A DNA stretch of 64,000 bases from an uncultured Pseudomonadales bacterium (GCA_943788895.1 CALSRZ010000001.1:62001-126000), one strand, 5' to 3'. Numbered from the stretch's first letter, positions 49,286-60,408 are shown. Numbers and translations are program-made. Notes: a model not told the origin generated them from the sequence alone.

Positions 49286-50428
49286 GTGAATTCCCATACT
49301 CACCGGGAAGCCGTTCTTGCGCTTGCAGACGGAACAATTTTCAGAGGAACCGCTATCGGTGCAGATGGCTGCTCCGTTGGTGAAGTGGTTTTTAATACAG
49401 CCCTGACCGGGTATCAGGAAATTCTTACTGATCCCTCATATGCTCAGCAGATTGTTACCCTCACTTATCCCCATATAGGCAATGTCGGCGTCAATGAAGA
49501 AGACGCAGAGTCGGATAGAGTCTGGGCCGCTGGTCTGGTTATTCGCGATCTGCCACTGTTAGTCTCTAACTTCCGCAGCGAGCAATCTCTGGATAGCTAT
49601 CTCAAGGATAACAATATCCTCGGCATTGCCGATATCGACACCCGCAAGCTAACGCGCATCCTTCGCGAGAGCGGCGCCCAGAACGGCTGCATTATGGCCG
49701 GTGATATCGATGACGAAACTGCACTGGCTGCGGCTCGAGACTTCGGCGGTCTCAAAGGTATGGACCTGGCCAAAGAAGTCACCACAGAAAAGACTTACCA
49801 ATGGTCACAGCACAGCTGGGAACTTGGCGTTGGTCACAGCGACCAGGATCCAGCCACAACCAAATTTAAAGTGGTTGCCTACGACTTCGGCGTCAAGCGC
49901 AATATTCTGCGTATGCTGGTTGATCGTGGCTGCGAGCTGACAGTAGTGCCGGCTAAAACCCCGGCAAGCGAAGTGTTGGCCATGAACCCCGACGGCATAT
50001 TCCTATCCAACGGTCCTGGCGATCCAGAGCCTTGCGACTATGCTATTGAAGCCATTACTGAAATTCTTAAAACCGATATTCCAGTGTTTGGCATCTGCCT
50101 GGGTCACCAGCTACTGGCGCTGGCCTCAGGCGCTAAAACCGCGAAGATGAAGTTTGGCCACCACGGTGCCAACCATCCGGTTGAAGATATAGACAACAAT
50201 GTGGTGATGATCACCAGTCAAAACCACGGCTTTGCGGTTGATGAAACCAGCTTGCCAGATAACCTGATTGCCACGCACCGTTCGCTATTCGACGGATCGC
50301 TGCAGGGTATTCATCGTACAGATAAACCAGCCTTTAGTTTTCAGGGTCACCCTGAAGCAAGCCCTGGCCCCCATGAAGCAGCAGTGCTGTTTGACCACTT
50401 TATCGAACTTATGGGAGCGCGCGGCTAA
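49286..50428 (+). CDS. carA: Carbamoyl-phosphate synthase small subunit CarA
   Basis: Glutaminase subunit delivering ammonia to CarB for arginine and pyrimidine synthesis. It is 380 residues: N-terminal small domain ([32 protein letters not shown]), then class I amidotransferase with nucleophile in [12 protein letters not shown] and His/Glu in [13 protein letters not shown]. The start is GTG at 49286 with AGGAGG four bases before. It is 21 bases upstream of carB. Confidence 0.97.
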   Translation: MNSHTHREAVLALADGTIFRGTAIGADGCSVGEVVFNTALTGYQEILTDPSYAQQIVTLTYPHIGNVGVNEEDAESDRVWAAGLVIRDLPLLVSNFRSEQSLDSYLKDNNILGIADIDTRKLTRILRESGAQNGCIMAGDIDDETALAAARDFGGLKGMDLAKEVTTEKTYQWSQHSWELGVGHSDQDPATTKFKVVAYDFGVKRNILRMLVDRGCELTVVPAKTPASEVLAMNPDGIFLSNGPGDPEPCDYAIEAITEILKTDIPVFGICLGHQLLALASGAKTAKMKFGHHGANHPVEDIDNNVVMITSQNHGFAVDETSLPDNLIATHRSLFDGSLQGIHRTDKPAFSFQGHPEASPGPHEAAVLFDHFIELMGARG

Positions 50429-50449
50429 TAGCGGCGAGATTGAGACGAC

Positions 50450-53400
50450 ATGCCAAAAAGAAATGATATAAAAAGTATCCTGATCCTCGGTGCAGGGCCA
50501 ATTGTTATTGGTCAGGCCTGTGAGTTTGACTACTCCGGTGCCCAGGCCTGTAAAGCGCTTCGTGAAGAGGGCTTTCGAGTCATCCTGGTCAACTCCAACC
50601 CGGCGACGATTATGACCGACCCGGCGATGGCCGATGCGACCTATATCGAACCGGTCGAGTGGCGCACCGTTGAACATATTATTGCCCAGGAAAAGCCTGA
50701 CGCTCTGCTGCCCACTATGGGTGGCCAGACTGCGCTGAACTGCGCACTGGACTTGGCCAAGCACGGCGTACTGGAAAAGCACGGCGTAGAAATGATTGGC
50801 GCCAATGCCGATGCCATCGATAAGGCAGAAGATCGCGAGCGTTTTGATAAGGCGATGAAGGCGATTGGTCTGGATACACCGAATTCAGGTATTGCCCACA
50901 GCATGGAAGAGGCCGCGCAGATTGCCGACCGCTTTGGTTTCCCATGCATTATCCGTCCCTCATTTACCATGGGTGGCTCCGGTGGTGGTATTGCCTACAA
51001 CCGCGAAGAATTTGAAGAGATCTGCCGTCGTGGTTTGGATCTCTCGCCAACCAATGAGCTGTTGATCGATGAATCGCTGATTGGCTGGAAAGAGTTTGAA
51101 ATGGAAGTGGTCAGGGATCGCAAAGATAACTGCATTATTATCTGTTCGATTGAAAACTTTGACCCCATGGGTATTCACACCGGTGACTCGATTACTGTCG
51201 CCCCGGCACAGACCCTGACCGACAAAGAATATCAAATTATGCGCAACGCCTCGCTGAAGGTATTGCGTGAGATCGGCGTTGAAACCGGCGGCTCCAATGT
51301 GCAGTTTGCGGTCAACCCGGAAGACGGTCGCCTAATTGTTATTGAGATGAACCCGCGAGTCTCGCGCTCCTCTGCACTGGCTTCAAAAGCCACGGGTTTC
51401 CCGATTGCTAAAGTGGCAGCCAAGCTGGCGATCGGTTACACCCTCGATGAGTTGCAGAATGAAATCACTGGCGGTGCTACCCCGGCTTCTTTTGAGCCGA
51501 GCATCGACTATGTAGTCACCAAGATCCCGCGCTTTGCCTTCGAGAAGTTCGAGCAGGCGAGCACAGCACTGACCACACAGATGAAATCTGTGGGTGAGGT
51601 GATGGCGATTGGCCGCACTTTCCAGGAATCCATGCAGAAAGCACTGCGTGGCCTTGAAGTTGGCGTTGCCGGTTTCGATCCAATCCTTACCTCAGAAATT
51701 GAAAATCCCATGGCCCAAATACACCGCGAGTTGGCTGTCGCCGGCCCGGATCGTATTTGGTATGTGGGTGAAGCATTCCGTCACGGCATGAGCCGCGAAG
51801 AGATTTTTGACCTGACCAAGATCGATAACTGGTTCCTGGTGCAGATTGAAGACCTAATTAAAGACGAACTGGCGCTGGCTCAGTCAAGCTTGAGCGATCT
51901 GGATCAAAACAGCCTCTACCGCTTAAAGCGCAAAGGTTTTGCTGATCGCCGTCTGGCAGATATTTTAGGCTGTGCTGAAAGCGCTGTGCGTCAGTTGCGC
52001 AACGACTTGGATATTCATCCGGTCTACAAGCGCGTCGATACCTGTGCCGCGGAATTCTCTACAGATACCGCTTATATGTACTCTACCTACGAGGACGAGT
52101 GCGAAGCGCGCCCCAATGATAAGGATAAAATTCTTGTTCTTGGCGGTGGTCCCAACCGTATTGGTCAGGGTATCGAGTTTGATTACTGCTGTGTTCACGC
52201 CGCTCTGGCAATGCGTGACGATGGCTATGAAACCATTATGGTTAACTGTAACCCAGAGACTGTATCCACGGATTATGACACTTCAGATCGCCTGTTCTTT
52301 GAGCCGGTCACCCTTGAAGATGTTCTCGAAATCGTGCGTATCGAAAAGCCTAAAGGCGTGATTGTGCAGTTTGGTGGCCAGACGCCACTAAAACTTGCCC
52401 GTGCCCTTGAAGCTGCCGGTGTACCCATTGTTGGTACCACCCCAGATGCGATTGACCGCGCCGAAGACCGCGAGCGCTTCCAGCAGATGATCGACAAGCT
52501 CGGTCTGTTACAGCCACGCAATGCTACTGCAAGAAGTGCTGAACAGGCAGTTGAGCTGGCTAAAGAAATTGGTTATCCCTTAGTAGTTCGACCCTCCTAT
52601 GTTCTCGGTGGTCGCGCCATGGAAATCGTCTACAAAGAAGACGAATTGCGTCACTATATGAAGACTGCTGTTCAGGTGTCTGATGACTCCCCGGTACTGC
52701 TCGACTTCTTCCTGCCCAATGCGATTGAGGTGGATGTAGATGCGGTCAGTGATGGCAAGCAGGTGGTTATTGGCGCAATTATGCAGCATATCGAACAGGC
52801 CGGTATTCACTCCGGTGACTCAGCCTGTTCACTGCCGCCCTACAGCCTCAGCGAAGAAATTCAGAACGATATGCGCGAAGTGTGCAGAAAGATGGCGCTG
52901 GAGCTGGGTGTGCGCGGCCTGATGAATGTACAGCTGGCACTTCAGGATGGCGATATCTATGTTATCGAAGTCAATCCACGAGCTTCGCGAACAGTTCCCT
53001 TTGTCTCCAAGTGTATCGGCACATCGCTGGCGAAAATTGCCGCCCGCTGTATGGTTGGCCAGACGCTTGAGTCACAGGGCTTTACCAGTGAAATTATTCC
53101 GCCGTACTACAGTGTTAAGGAAGCGGTATTCCCGTTCAATAAATTCCCCGGCATTGACCCAATTCTTGGGCCAGAGATGAAATCTACCGGTGAAGTAATG
53201 GGTGTGGGTACTACCTTTGCTGAAGCCTATGGCAAAGCAGAGCTGGGTGCCAGCGACGAAATTCCTTCAAGCGGTACGGCCTTTGTCAGTGTGCGTGAGC
53301 GCGATAAAGATCAGGTTCCCGAGTTGGCTAAGCAGCTCTCGGATCTCGGCTTTAAGCTTGTGGCTACCAAAGGTACGGCAAAGATTATCGAACAGGCCGG

Positions 53401-53668
53401 TGTGCCTGTAACCCTGGTCAACAAGGTTCAGGAAGGTCGCCCGCATATTGTCGATATGATCAAGAGCGACAAAATTGATTTGATTATCAATACTACGGAA
53501 GGGCGTCAGGCGATTTCAGATTCCTCTGCCATCCGTTCCAGTGCAGAGCAGCACAGAGTTTATTACACTACTACTATGGCTGGTGGCGGCGCAGTTTGTC
53601 AGGCCCTGAGTTATAAGGGTGATACTGCGGTGCGACGTATCCAAAGTCTGCATCAGGAGATTGTGTAA
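50450..53668 (+). CDS. carB: Carbamoyl-phosphate synthase large subunit CarB
   Basis: Synthetase subunit of 1072 residues with two homologous ATP-grasp halves: [20 protein letters not shown] opens the first and [20 protein letters not shown] the second. Each half has its own [19 protein letters not shown] / [19 protein letters not shown]-terminal MGS-like allosteric domain follows ([20 protein letters not shown]). The frame is intact. Its stop overlaps the greA ATG by one base. Confidence 0.98.
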   Translation: MPKRNDIKSILILGAGPIVIGQACEFDYSGAQACKALREEGFRVILVNSNPATIMTDPAMADATYIEPVEWRTVEHIIAQEKPDALLPTMGGQTALNCALDLAKHGVLEKHGVEMIGANADAIDKAEDRERFDKAMKAIGLDTPNSGIAHSMEEAAQIADRFGFPCIIRPSFTMGGSGGGIAYNREEFEEICRRGLDLSPTNELLIDESLIGWKEFEMEVVRDRKDNCIIICSIENFDPMGIHTGDSITVAPAQTLTDKEYQIMRNASLKVLREIGVETGGSNVQFAVNPEDGRLIVIEMNPRVSRSSALASKATGFPIAKVAAKLAIGYTLDELQNEITGGATPASFEPSIDYVVTKIPRFAFEKFEQASTALTTQMKSVGEVMAIGRTFQESMQKALRGLEVGVAGFDPILTSEIENPMAQIHRELAVAGPDRIWYVGEAFRHGMSREEIFDLTKIDNWFLVQIEDLIKDELALAQSSLSDLDQNSLYRLKRKGFADRRLADILGCAESAVRQLRNDLDIHPVYKRVDTCAAEFSTDTAYMYSTYEDECEARPNDKDKILVLGGGPNRIGQGIEFDYCCVHAALAMRDDGYETIMVNCNPETVSTDYDTSDRLFFEPVTLEDVLEIVRIEKPKGVIVQFGGQTPLKLARALEAAGVPIVGTTPDAIDRAEDRERFQQMIDKLGLLQPRNATARSAEQAVELAKEIGYPLVVRPSYVLGGRAMEIVYKEDELRHYMKTAVQVSDDSPVLLDFFLPNAIEVDVDAVSDGKQVVIGAIMQHIEQAGIHSGDSACSLPPYSLSEEIQNDMREVCRKMALELGVRGLMNVQLALQDGDIYVIEVNPRASRTVPFVSKCIGTSLAKIAARCMVGQTLESQGFTSEIIPPYYSVKEAVFPFNKFPGIDPILGPEMKSTGEVMGVGTTFAEAYGKAELGASDEIPSSGTAFVSVRERDKDQVPELAKQLSDLGFKLVATKGTAKIIEQAGVPVTLVNKVQEGRPHIVDMIKSDKIDLIINTTEGRQAISDSSAIRSSAEQHRVYYTTTMAGGGAVCQALSYKGDTAVRRIQSLHQEIV

Positions 53669-54144
53669 TGCAAAAAACACCAATGACAGTTGAGGGTGAA
53701 GCTGCTCTTCGCGAAGAACTTGAACAGCTGATTAAGGTGGTTCGCCCGAGAATTATCAATGATATTGCCACTGCTCGTGAACACGGCGATCTAAAAGAGA
53801 ATGCCGAGTACCACGCAGCTCGCGAACAGCAGAGTTTTGCCGAGGGCCGTATTCAGGAAATCGAGAGCAAGCTGTCAAATATCCAGGTTATAGATATCAA
53901 TAAAGTTCCCCATGGTGACAAGGTTATCTTTGGTTCCACGGCAACGATTATCAATCTGGAAACCGATCAGACGGTTACCTATAAAATTGTCGGTGATGAT
54001 GAGGCAGATGTTAATCAGGGTAAGATTTCTTACCAGTCACCGATTGCCCGAGCACTGATGGGTAAAGAGATTGGTGAAGTGGTGGTAGTAAAAGCGCCGA
54101 GCGGCGATATTGAATACGAAATTGATCAAGTTGAGTTTATTTAA
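53668..54144 (+). CDS. greA: Transcription elongation factor GreA
   Basis: Rescues backtracked RNA polymerase by stimulating transcript cleavage. It is 158 residues, with the N-terminal coiled coil carrying the acidic tip ([20 protein letters not shown]) and the C-terminal FKBP-like domain ([20 protein letters not shown]). It overlaps carB by one base, the conserved carAB-greA arrangement. Confidence 0.97.
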   Translation: MQKTPMTVEGEAALREELEQLIKVVRPRIINDIATAREHGDLKENAEYHAAREQQSFAEGRIQEIESKLSNIQVIDINKVPHGDKVIFGSTATIINLETDQTVTYKIVGDDEADVNQGKISYQSPIARALMGKEIGEVVVVKAPSGDIEYEIDQVEFI

Positions 54145-54168
54145 CCTGGGGATTTAGCTACTCCCGTG

Positions 54169-54190
54169 ATCCCAGCGCAGGCTGGGATCG
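54169..54190. repeat. Small palindrome between greA and argF
   Basis: GATCCCAGC/GCTGGGATC with a GCAG loop forms a nine-pair hairpin without a T-run, in the 121-base gap of two convergent genes. It resembles the GTCATCCCAGCGCAGGCTGGGA-type intergenic repeats seen in many bacteria. It may also end transcription on both strands. Confidence 0.6.
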
Positions 54191-54265
54191 CATAAATAAC
54201 TGCCCAAACCTAAAGATACTGGCCTTCGCCAATATGACGAAGGGGAGCAGTTCAGCGGTTTCCCC

Positions 54266-55180
54266 TTACTGACTAGCCCCAAGCAAAAACACCATCAATG
54301 CCTTCTGCGCATGCAAACGGTTCTCCGCCTCATCCCAAACCACCGAAAATTTCTCATCTTCAAACAGTTCCGCAGAGACCTCTTCATCTCTATGTGCTGG
54401 TAAACAATGCATAAACAGCACATCCGCCGCCGCATGGCCGATCAATTGATGATTAACCTGATAGTTGGCAAAGTGTTTTAAACGTTCTTCCTGCTCTTCT
54501 TCCTGACCCATAGAGGCAAATACATCGGTGGTCACCAGATGAGCGCCAGTGACTGCAACCACAGGATCATTAGTTACATTAATGCGCTTTCCAGCTCTGG
54601 CCAGTAACTCGACATCTGGTTCGTAGCTAATTGGACAGGCAATATTCAAATTGAAATCCAAGAGCATCGCCGCGTTGATCCACGACTGGCACATATTGTT
54701 GCCGTCGCCAATCCAGGCTACGGTTTTGCCCTGAATCGAACCGCGATGTTCGACAAAAGTCTGGATATCGGCGAGTAGCTGGCAGGGATGGAACTGATCT
54801 GTCAGCGCGTTGATCACCGGTACTTTTGAATACTCGGCAAACTTTTCAATCTTGTCGTGACCAAAGGTTCTGATCATCACAATATCCACCATGCGCGAGA
54901 TAACTCGCGCCGAATCTTCAATCGGCTCGCCGCGTCCCAGCTGCGTGTCATTGGGCGACAAAAACAGAGCGTCACCGCCCAGCTGTGCCATACCGGCCTC
55001 AAAGGAAACTCTGGTGCGCGTCGAGGATTTCTCAAAGATCATACCGAGCACTTTTCCCGCAAATACCGGTTCCTGGCGGCCTTCGCGATGGGCCGCTTTA
55101 AGCTCTATAGCCAGATCGATAACCTGATGTATTTCATCAGTACTAAGGTCGTGTAGGGTGAGAAAATGTCTGATAGTCAT
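54266..55180 (-). CDS. argF: Ornithine carbamoyltransferase ArgF
   Basis: Makes citrulline from ornithine and carbamoyl phosphate (from CarAB). It is 304 residues. The carbamoyl-phosphate site [13 protein letters not shown], the ornithine-side [11 protein letters not shown] and the catalytic Cys loop [13 protein letters not shown] are present. It follows argD by 16 bases on the minus strand. Confidence 0.97.
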   Translation of the reverse strand: MTIRHFLTLHDLSTDEIHQVIDLAIELKAAHREGRQEPVFAGKVLGMIFEKSSTRTRVSFEAGMAQLGGDALFLSPNDTQLGRGEPIEDSARVISRMVDIVMIRTFGHDKIEKFAEYSKVPVINALTDQFHPCQLLADIQTFVEHRGSIQGKTVAWIGDGNNMCQSWINAAMLLDFNLNIACPISYEPDVELLARAGKRINVTNDPVVAVTGAHLVTTDVFASMGQEEEQEERLKHFANYQVNHQLIGHAAADVLFMHCLPAHRDEEVSAELFEDEKFSVVWDEAENRLHAQKALMVFLLGASQ

Positions 55181-55196
55181 GGCAAATTGCTCTGGT

Positions 55197-56375
55197 TTAA
55201 TCCTGTTGGAAATCTTTAATCAGTGGGGCGAGAATCGCCACAACCTGATCTGCTTCAGCGTCGCTCATTACCATCGGTGGCAGCAGTCTGATCACTGAAT
55301 CGGCAGTGACATTAATAATTAGACCTTTAGCCATGGCCGCCGGGAAAAGCGATTTGCACGGCTTGTCTATTTCAATACCGATCATACAGCCCTTGCCGCG
55401 AATCTCTTTTACATGGGGCACATCGGCCAGCGCTGCTTTAAAGCCAGCCATAAGCCTGTCGCCGAGAACCGTTGCACGCTCACAGAGATTCTCTTCTTCA
55501 ATAGTCGTTACTGCTGCCAGCGCAGCTGCACAGGCGAGAGGGTTGCCGCCAAAGGTTGAGCCATGATTGCCCGGCTGCATCAGTTCAGCGGCTTCGCCGT
55601 GGGCCAGGCAGGCGCCAATTGGCACACCATTGCCAAGACCTTTTGAGGTAGTGACAACATCGGGAACTATACCGCTGTGCTGGTAGTAGAAATATTTACC
55701 TGTGCGGCCATTGCCGGTTTGCACCTCATCGAGCATTAGCAACCAACCTTTCTCGGTGCAGAACTTGCGAAGTTCCTGCAGGTAGGAATCTGCAGCGACG
55801 CGAATACCGCCTTCACCCTGAATCGGCTCGACAAATAGCGCGCAGATATTGGGGTTATTTTCGGCAATAGTCTCAAGGGATTTAATATCGTCAAACGGCG
55901 CGCGAGCAAAGCCACGTACCAGGGGTTCAAATCCCGCCTGAACTTTGCGGCTGCCCGAGGCGCTGAGTGTTGCCAGAGTGCGACCGTGAAATGCATTGTC
56001 CATAACCAACACAGTGGGCAGTTTGATGCCTTTCTTATGGCCATGAAGGCGAGCCATCTTGATGGCTGCTTCATTGGCTTCAGCACCGGAGTTGCCAAAG
56101 AACACTTTGTCCATACCAGAGGCCGCGCAGAGCTTGTCAGCGAGGGCAACCTGATTGGGAATGGCAAAGAAATTTGAACAGTGAGTGAGAACTGAGGCCT
56201 GTTCGGTAACAGCCTTGGCAATAGCGGGATGGGAGTGACCCAGCCCGCAGACCGCGATTCCAGAGAGGGCGTCGAGGTATTTATTTCCTTTTGCGTCCCA
56301 CAGCCAGGCGCCTTCTCCCTTAACCAGAGTAGCGGCCTTGGTACCGTAGGTGTTCATTAATGCTTTAGTCGTCAT
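55197..56375 (-). CDS. argD: Acetylornithine aminotransferase ArgD
   Basis: PLP-dependent class III aminotransferase, 392 residues, fourth step of arginine synthesis (often also active in lysine synthesis). [20 protein letters not shown] at the N-terminus, [17 protein letters not shown] and the PLP lysine in [15 protein letters not shown] are typical. It is first in the argD-argF pair. Confidence 0.95.
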   Translation of the reverse strand: MTTKALMNTYGTKAATLVKGEGAWLWDAKGNKYLDALSGIAVCGLGHSHPAIAKAVTEQASVLTHCSNFFAIPNQVALADKLCAASGMDKVFFGNSGAEANEAAIKMARLHGHKKGIKLPTVLVMDNAFHGRTLATLSASGSRKVQAGFEPLVRGFARAPFDDIKSLETIAENNPNICALFVEPIQGEGGIRVAADSYLQELRKFCTEKGWLLMLDEVQTGNGRTGKYFYYQHSGIVPDVVTTSKGLGNGVPIGACLAHGEAAELMQPGNHGSTFGGNPLACAAALAAVTTIEEENLCERATVLGDRLMAGFKAALADVPHVKEIRGKGCMIGIEIDKPCKSLFPAAMAKGLIINVTADSVIRLLPPMVMSDAEADQVVAILAPLIKDFQQD

Positions 56376-56415
56376 TGGCTTTCTAGCTTCCTTTGCGTAT
56401 TTCTAACGCAATTTT

Positions 56416-56445
56416 TTAGTACAACAAAAATTAGTACAACAAAAA
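56416..56445. repeat. 15-bp tandem repeat before argD
   Basis: TTAGTACAACAAAAA occurs twice in direct succession (56416-56430, 56431-56445) in the 162-base gap upstream of argD, overlapping the tail of the terminator. It is probably a slippage product. Confidence 0.75.
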
Positions 56446-56462
56446 AAGGCAGCTGCGCTGCC
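56441..56462 (-). terminator. Terminator of the porin/FMN/PepSY operon
   Basis: On the minus strand GGCAGC-GCA-GCTGCC is followed by seven T. It lies 76 bases after the PepSY gene stop and before argD, which runs the same way. Confidence 0.87.
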
Positions 56463-56537
56463 CGTTTGGTAGTAGTTTGATACTAAATAGTATCGCGGTT
56501 TATTTATGCTGGCAATATTGAATTGTAGTTGAAGCCA

Positions 56538-57290
56538 CTATTGCTTGATTTGTCGCAGACGGTTTATCCAGGCCAACAATCCGCTGATTGATAGAATACA
56601 GATCAACAGCCCGACAATATCTATAACCAGAACCCCAAATTGACCAAAGAAACGGCCGCTGTGAAGGTCGAGAATCACGGTTTCCAGAGAAATACTGGGA
56701 CCGCTGTTTTCCAGCTCTTGCTCAAGGGATTCAGGCACAGCTAGCTGATCAGTAATGGCGTTCAGCGAAGCTGGATCTATTCCAGAGACAGGCTTTAGAG
56801 CGAGACTTTCAGGGTTGAATTCAAGCACTGCCGAATCAGTGATCAGATAGAGACTCTTATCAACTGCCGAAATTGCCCGAACGTCGTTTGGCAGGCCATC
56901 CAGCTGACTGAAGCTTTCCAGTAATTGCCCGCTTTCTGTGAGCAGATGCAGTGTCTCTGCACAGAGGGCATAAAGGGTATTTGAACTCTTAGCTACCGAT
57001 AGCAGGGGCGCTGAGCAGGTTGCTACAGCCTGTTTGTCGGCATAGAGTAGATTGCTGCCGTCCTCATAGAGCCATTTATCATCGAGCTTAAAGCCTTTGA
57101 TAAGCGGTTTTTCCAATCCGTACCATGACAGCAGCCAGCTGCTTGAGAGGCTTATTTTATTCAGCTTCAGCGCAGGCGAGTGATTTAGGGCAAAGCCAGA
57201 GATGGCGAGAAAAATCAGCAGCAGAAAAACCGACAGGCCGATACGGCGGTGCCAAATAATATTTGTTTTTATGGAATTGCTAGATTTCAC
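56538..57290 (-). CDS. PepSY-type transmembrane protein
   Basis: A 250-residue inner-membrane protein. An N-terminal amphipathic and hydrophobic segment (HRRIGLSVFLLLIFLAISGF) and a C-terminal helix (VLVIDIVGLLICILSISGLL) enclose a periplasmic region with repeats resembling a small propeller (LLSVAKSSNTLYALCAETLH, RAISAVDKSLYLITDSAVLE). The H-R near the first helix and the C-terminal DLHSGRFFGQFG are typical of PepSY_TM proteins (PiuB-like), some of which are reductases of the iron regulon. It is last in a three-gene operon. Confidence 0.72.
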   Translation of the reverse strand: MKSSNSIKTNIIWHRRIGLSVFLLLIFLAISGFALNHSPALKLNKISLSSSWLLSWYGLEKPLIKGFKLDDKWLYEDGSNLLYADKQAVATCSAPLLSVAKSSNTLYALCAETLHLLTESGQLLESFSQLDGLPNDVRAISAVDKSLYLITDSAVLEFNPESLALKPVSGIDPASLNAITDQLAVPESLEQELENSGPSISLETVILDLHSGRFFGQFGVLVIDIVGLLICILSISGLLAWINRLRQIKQ

Positions 57291-57304
57291 CGAAGCTCGC
57301 TTGT

Positions 57305-57868
57305 CTAGTTTGTGGATTCAGGCTGGGGCAATGCTTGGCTATGATAATACAAAGCCAGCGCCGCTACCTTATTTACCGCCCATACGGAGAGCGTTGCGCC
57401 GGTTATACCGTCAATAGATTTGTCCAACTTGTATTTTTCGGTCAGGGTTGCTCCCTGATACTGCGCCATATAGGCGGGGTAGCGCACTTCACCACCGCGA
57501 CTCTCGCGGTAGGCGAGAATTTTCACCTTGGAAATTTTACCCTGATCGATCACAACGCCTATAGTGATTGGCATCTCCTTGCCAATCTCGTTGAGAATCC
57601 AGGCAGTCTTGCCAGCAGATTGATGATAGCGAACCCGCAGCCCCAGAACCTTACGACCTAATATCTTTTCGGCCTCTTGGCGAATGCTCTTATTGAGCCA
57701 GAGCACACCGGGCTCGGGTTGTTGGGGTGCAAAAACCTCGGCAACAAAATCCGGGCCAGACTGATACACCCCCTTGGCACTCAACTGCGGAGATGCCAAG
57801 AGGGTTGTGGTCAGCAAGCCGGTAAAAATGACTTTGCTCAAAAGGTTGTTGAGAAGGTTGTTAAACAT
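57305..57868 (-). CDS. Exported FMN-binding domain protein
   Basis: A 187-residue protein with a signal peptide (VIFTGLLTTTLLASPQLSA) and an FMN-bind domain (GVVIDQGKISKVKILAYRES). The covalent-flavin motif is DGITGATLS, whose Thr is normally linked to FMN by ApbE. It thus looks like a periplasmic flavin electron carrier, placed between a porin and a PepSY membrane protein (14-base gaps on both sides). The electron route is inference; no apbE is visible in the window. Confidence 0.82.
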   Translation of the reverse strand: MFNNLLNNLLSKVIFTGLLTTTLLASPQLSAKGVYQSGPDFVAEVFAPQQPEPGVLWLNKSIRQEAEKILGRKVLGLRVRYHQSAGKTAWILNEIGKEMPITIGVVIDQGKISKVKILAYRESRGGEVRYPAYMAQYQGATLTEKYKLDKSIDGITGATLSVWAVNKVAALALYYHSQALPQPESTN

Positions 57869-57882
57869 TCAGAGCTATTTTC

Positions 57883-59088
57883 TTAATAAGAGAATCCAAC
57901 ACCGATATTGATGCCATCGCTACCTGTGCCCGCGCTGTTGTCCTGATTCTGGTAATCAATTTTAAACACAACATTGGGGTGTAGCCAGTAGTTCACACCG
58001 AGGTCAATTTGCTCAATTGCACTATCAGCAACGCTGCCAGCAGTGTTGTCATACTCACTGAAGCGGGCGAAGACCCCGAATTTGTCAGTGATTTTGTAAG
58101 AGGGCTCAATATAGAAACCGGTCTGCTCGTCGGCACCGGCTTTAATACTGTTGATAGCATCATCGAAATCCCAGGTAGCGTAGAGCGCGCGCAGCTGGAA
58201 ATCATCCCTCTGCCAGGCAATATGAGTTTCAAACAATGTGCCATCAATTTTCTCACCTTCACCCTGACGCATATCAGTTTGCATTTGCAGAGATGCAGCC
58301 AGTTCCAATCCAGGAATAGCGGTGTATTTTAGACGACCGGTAAAGGCCATATCGTCAGCCTTAGCTTTGCCGACTTTCTGGCGACCATCGCGAGGCTTGT
58401 ATTCACCATCAGCCAGAAACAGTCCCGAATGAGCAGCGACGTCATAGCTAAGACCCGGTGACAGCTCACCGCTCAGTGCGGCGCCGGCTTCCCACCAGGT
58501 GGCTGGAATAATATTTTTCTCAACGGCATTTCGCTCTGTACCGTAAAAAGTATCTGGCTCGTGGGTCTCGTTGAGAATACCGACAGGCATAAGGAACAAG
58601 CCTGCTTTGGCAGTTTTGTTATTAGCCATATCCCACTCTATATAGGCCTGCTCCAGTTCAACTTCACCGACCTGTCCGTCACCGGCAATGCTGTGCTCAA
58701 CTTCCAGCTCGGAGAAAAAACGAATGCTGTCGCTAAACTGGTGAGAGGTAAATAGAACAAAGCGGTGGAAATCGACTTCATCTTTATCGCCGCTGCCATC
58801 ATCTTTTTCCAGGTTGTTATAGTGCAGCTCACCGTAGCCACCGATATGAGTCTTGTTGCTAGCGGCAGGGGTCATAGAGATTTCTTCCACAGCGCTGATA
58901 GTTGCTTCAGCGATAATTTCAGTTTCAGTTATACGTGAATCATTTTTGTTTAACTGATTTTTCAGCGTTGAGATTTCCGCTTGCTGCTTCTGAATGATTT
59001 CCCACATTTCTTCAACACTGGGTGTTGCTGCCTGAGTAGTAGCAGCGAAACTCAAGCCAATTAAAGTGGCGAGAAGTTGCTTCTTCAT
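57883..59088 (-). CDS. Porin with N-terminal coiled coil (OprO/P-like)
   Basis: A 401-residue outer-membrane protein. A signal peptide (LLATLIGLSFAATTQA) is followed by a short coiled coil (EEMWEIIQKQQAEISTLKNQ), then beta strands beginning IGGYGELHYN and ending in GVGFSY with a C-terminal aromatic residue. The body resembles phosphate/pyrophosphate-selective and related porins of gammaproteobacteria. AGGA lies eight bases before the ATG. A Fur-like box is found 112 bases upstream, so iron rather than phosphate control is expected. Substrate unknown. Confidence 0.82.
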   Translation of the reverse strand: MKKQLLATLIGLSFAATTQAATPSVEEMWEIIQKQQAEISTLKNQLNKNDSRITETEIIAEATISAVEEISMTPAASNKTHIGGYGELHYNNLEKDDGSGDKDEVDFHRFVLFTSHQFSDSIRFFSELEVEHSIAGDGQVGEVELEQAYIEWDMANNKTAKAGLFLMPVGILNETHEPDTFYGTERNAVEKNIIPATWWEAGAALSGELSPGLSYDVAAHSGLFLADGEYKPRDGRQKVGKAKADDMAFTGRLKYTAIPGLELAASLQMQTDMRQGEGEKIDGTLFETHIAWQRDDFQLRALYATWDFDDAINSIKAGADEQTGFYIEPSYKITDKFGVFARFSEYDNTAGSVADSAIEQIDLGVNYWLHPNVVFKIDYQNQDNSAGTGSDGINIGVGFSY

Positions 59089-59199
59089 TAGTTAAGTCCT
59101 ATTTTGGAGTCTGTGTTTTGGCCTGAACACTCTTCAGCTGATTGCCGAAGAGACCACGCCTGATCAAATTGAGGCGTCACTATACTTCGGCTTAAATGT

Positions 59200-59226
59200 A
59201 AATGCAAATCATTCTCATTTGCATTT
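59200..59226. promoter_or_regulatory. Fur-like operator upstream of the porin operon
   Basis: A perfect palindrome of ten bases, AAATGCAAAT and ATTTGCATTT, with a seven-base centre CATTCTC. On the other strand the middle reads AAATGAGAATGATTTGC, the pattern of Fur boxes. It lies 112 bases before the porin ATG and 165 before grxD (opposite strands). The remaining 302-base gap shows no other named element. Confidence 0.75.
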
Positions 59227-59390
59227 AATATTAAGTTTGTGTCAATCTGGTCGTCCAGTTGGCGCGTAACTATTGCCAGATAACTATCGGCATCTGTAAA
59301 TAAACGGATTTGATACTGTCGAAAATACGCGTAAACGGTTAAAATAGACCTTATTTTTAGCCGTATCTTAATTCAGAGGAATTTGTCTTT

Positions 59391-59714
59391 ATGGACATTA
59401 TGGAAACCATTCGCGATCAGGTAGAAAACAACTCAATTATCCTTTATATGAAAGGCTCGCCCAATCAGCCGCAATGTGGTTTTTCGGCGCGCACGGTACA
59501 GGCCCTAATGGGTTGTGGGCAGCGTTTTGCCTATGTGGATATTCTATCTAATCCAGAGATTCGCGCTAACTTGCCGACCTTCGGCAACTGGCCAACTTTC
59601 CCACAGCTGTGGGTTAATGGTGAGCTTATCGGTGGCTGTGATATCGTCACTGAGATGCATGAAAAGGGTGAGTTAAAGCCTTTGATTGATGAAGCAGCAC
59701 CAGCAGCAGAGTAA
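59391..59714 (+). CDS. grxD: Monothiol glutaredoxin GrxD (Grx4 family)
   Basis: CGFS-type glutaredoxin of 107 residues that carries [2Fe-2S] clusters, often with BolA/IbaG proteins. The active site is PQCGFSARTV, followed by FAYVDILSNPEIRANLP, the TFPQLWVNGELIGGCD segment and the acidic tail. A Shine-Dalgarno (AGAGGAA) lies nine bases before ATG 59391. The partner ibaG is at 11.6 kb. Confidence 0.96.
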   Translation: MDIMETIRDQVENNSIILYMKGSPNQPQCGFSARTVQALMGCGQRFAYVDILSNPEIRANLPTFGNWPTFPQLWVNGELIGGCDIVTEMHEKGELKPLIDEAAPAAE

Positions 59715-59725
59715 CTCTACGCATT

Positions 59726-59760
59726 AATGCTGCGGGTCAAACGGCCCGCAGCATTTTTAT
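59726..59760 (+). terminator. Terminator after grxD
   Basis: AATGCTGCGGG/CCCGCAGCATT (59726-59736, 59745-59755) followed by T-rich sequence, eleven pairs. Confidence 0.93.
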
Positions 59761-59802
59761 ATATTTATCTTTTTTACTAACCTTTATCACAGGAGCATTT
59801 AC

Positions 59803-60408
59803 ATGGGTGTATTAGTTGGACGGTCAGCACCTGACTTTACTGCAGCAGCAGTGACTGGAAGCGGCGAAATTGTCGAAAATTATAATCTTGCAGAGAGCAT
59901 CAAAGGCAAAAAAGCAGTTATCTTCTTTTACCCTTTGGATTTCACCTTTGTCTGCCCATCTGAGTTGATCGCCTTTGATCACCGCTATGCAGAATTCCAG
60001 AGCCGCGGCGTGGAAGTGATCGGTGTTTCAATTGACTCTCAGTTCTCACACAACGCATGGCGCAACACCGCAATCAATGATGGCGGTATTGGTCAGGTGA
60101 AGTACACGCTGGTTGCCGATGTTAAGCATGAAATCTGTAACGCCTACGACGTTGAGCACCCGGAAGCTGGTATCGCATTCCGCGCCTCTTTCCTTATTGA
60201 TGAAGAGGGCACTGTTCGCCACCAGGTGGTTAATGATCTGCCACTGGGCCGTAATGTTGACGAGATGTTACGTATGGTTGACGCGCTTAACTTCCACGAA
60301 GAGCACGGCGAAGTTTGCCCTGCGGGTTGGAATAAAGGTGATGCGGGCATGAAGGACACCACTGCTGGTGTTGCTGAGTACCTTGCTGAGCACTCTGAAA
60401 AGCTTTAA
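59803..60408 (+). CDS. 2-Cys peroxiredoxin (AhpC/Prx1 type)
   Basis: Thiol peroxidase reducing H2O2 and organic peroxides, 201 residues. The peroxidatic Cys is in DFTFVCPSELIAF (about residue 50), the Arg in AGIAFRASFLID and the resolving Cys in HGEVCPAGWNKGD. The GGxG and C-terminal YF-like regions indicate a typical dimeric 2-Cys enzyme. It has its own strong Shine-Dalgarno (AGGAG) and its own terminator; adjacency to grxD suggests linked oxidative and iron stress roles. Confidence 0.94.
   Translation: MGVLVGRSAPDFTAAAVTGSGEIVENYNLAESIKGKKAVIFFYPLDFTFVCPSELIAFDHRYAEFQSRGVEVIGVSIDSQFSHNAWRNTAINDGGIGQVKYTLVADVKHEICNAYDVEHPEAGIAFRASFLIDEEGTVRHQVVNDLPLGRNVDEMLRMVDALNFHEEHGEVCPAGWNKGDAGMKDTTAGVAEYLAEHSEKL

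Noticed and set aside
57883-59088. Porin as a phosphate-starvation porin
   Set aside because: Resembles OprO/P, but no phased TGTCAT sites are seen upstream and a Fur-like palindrome is.
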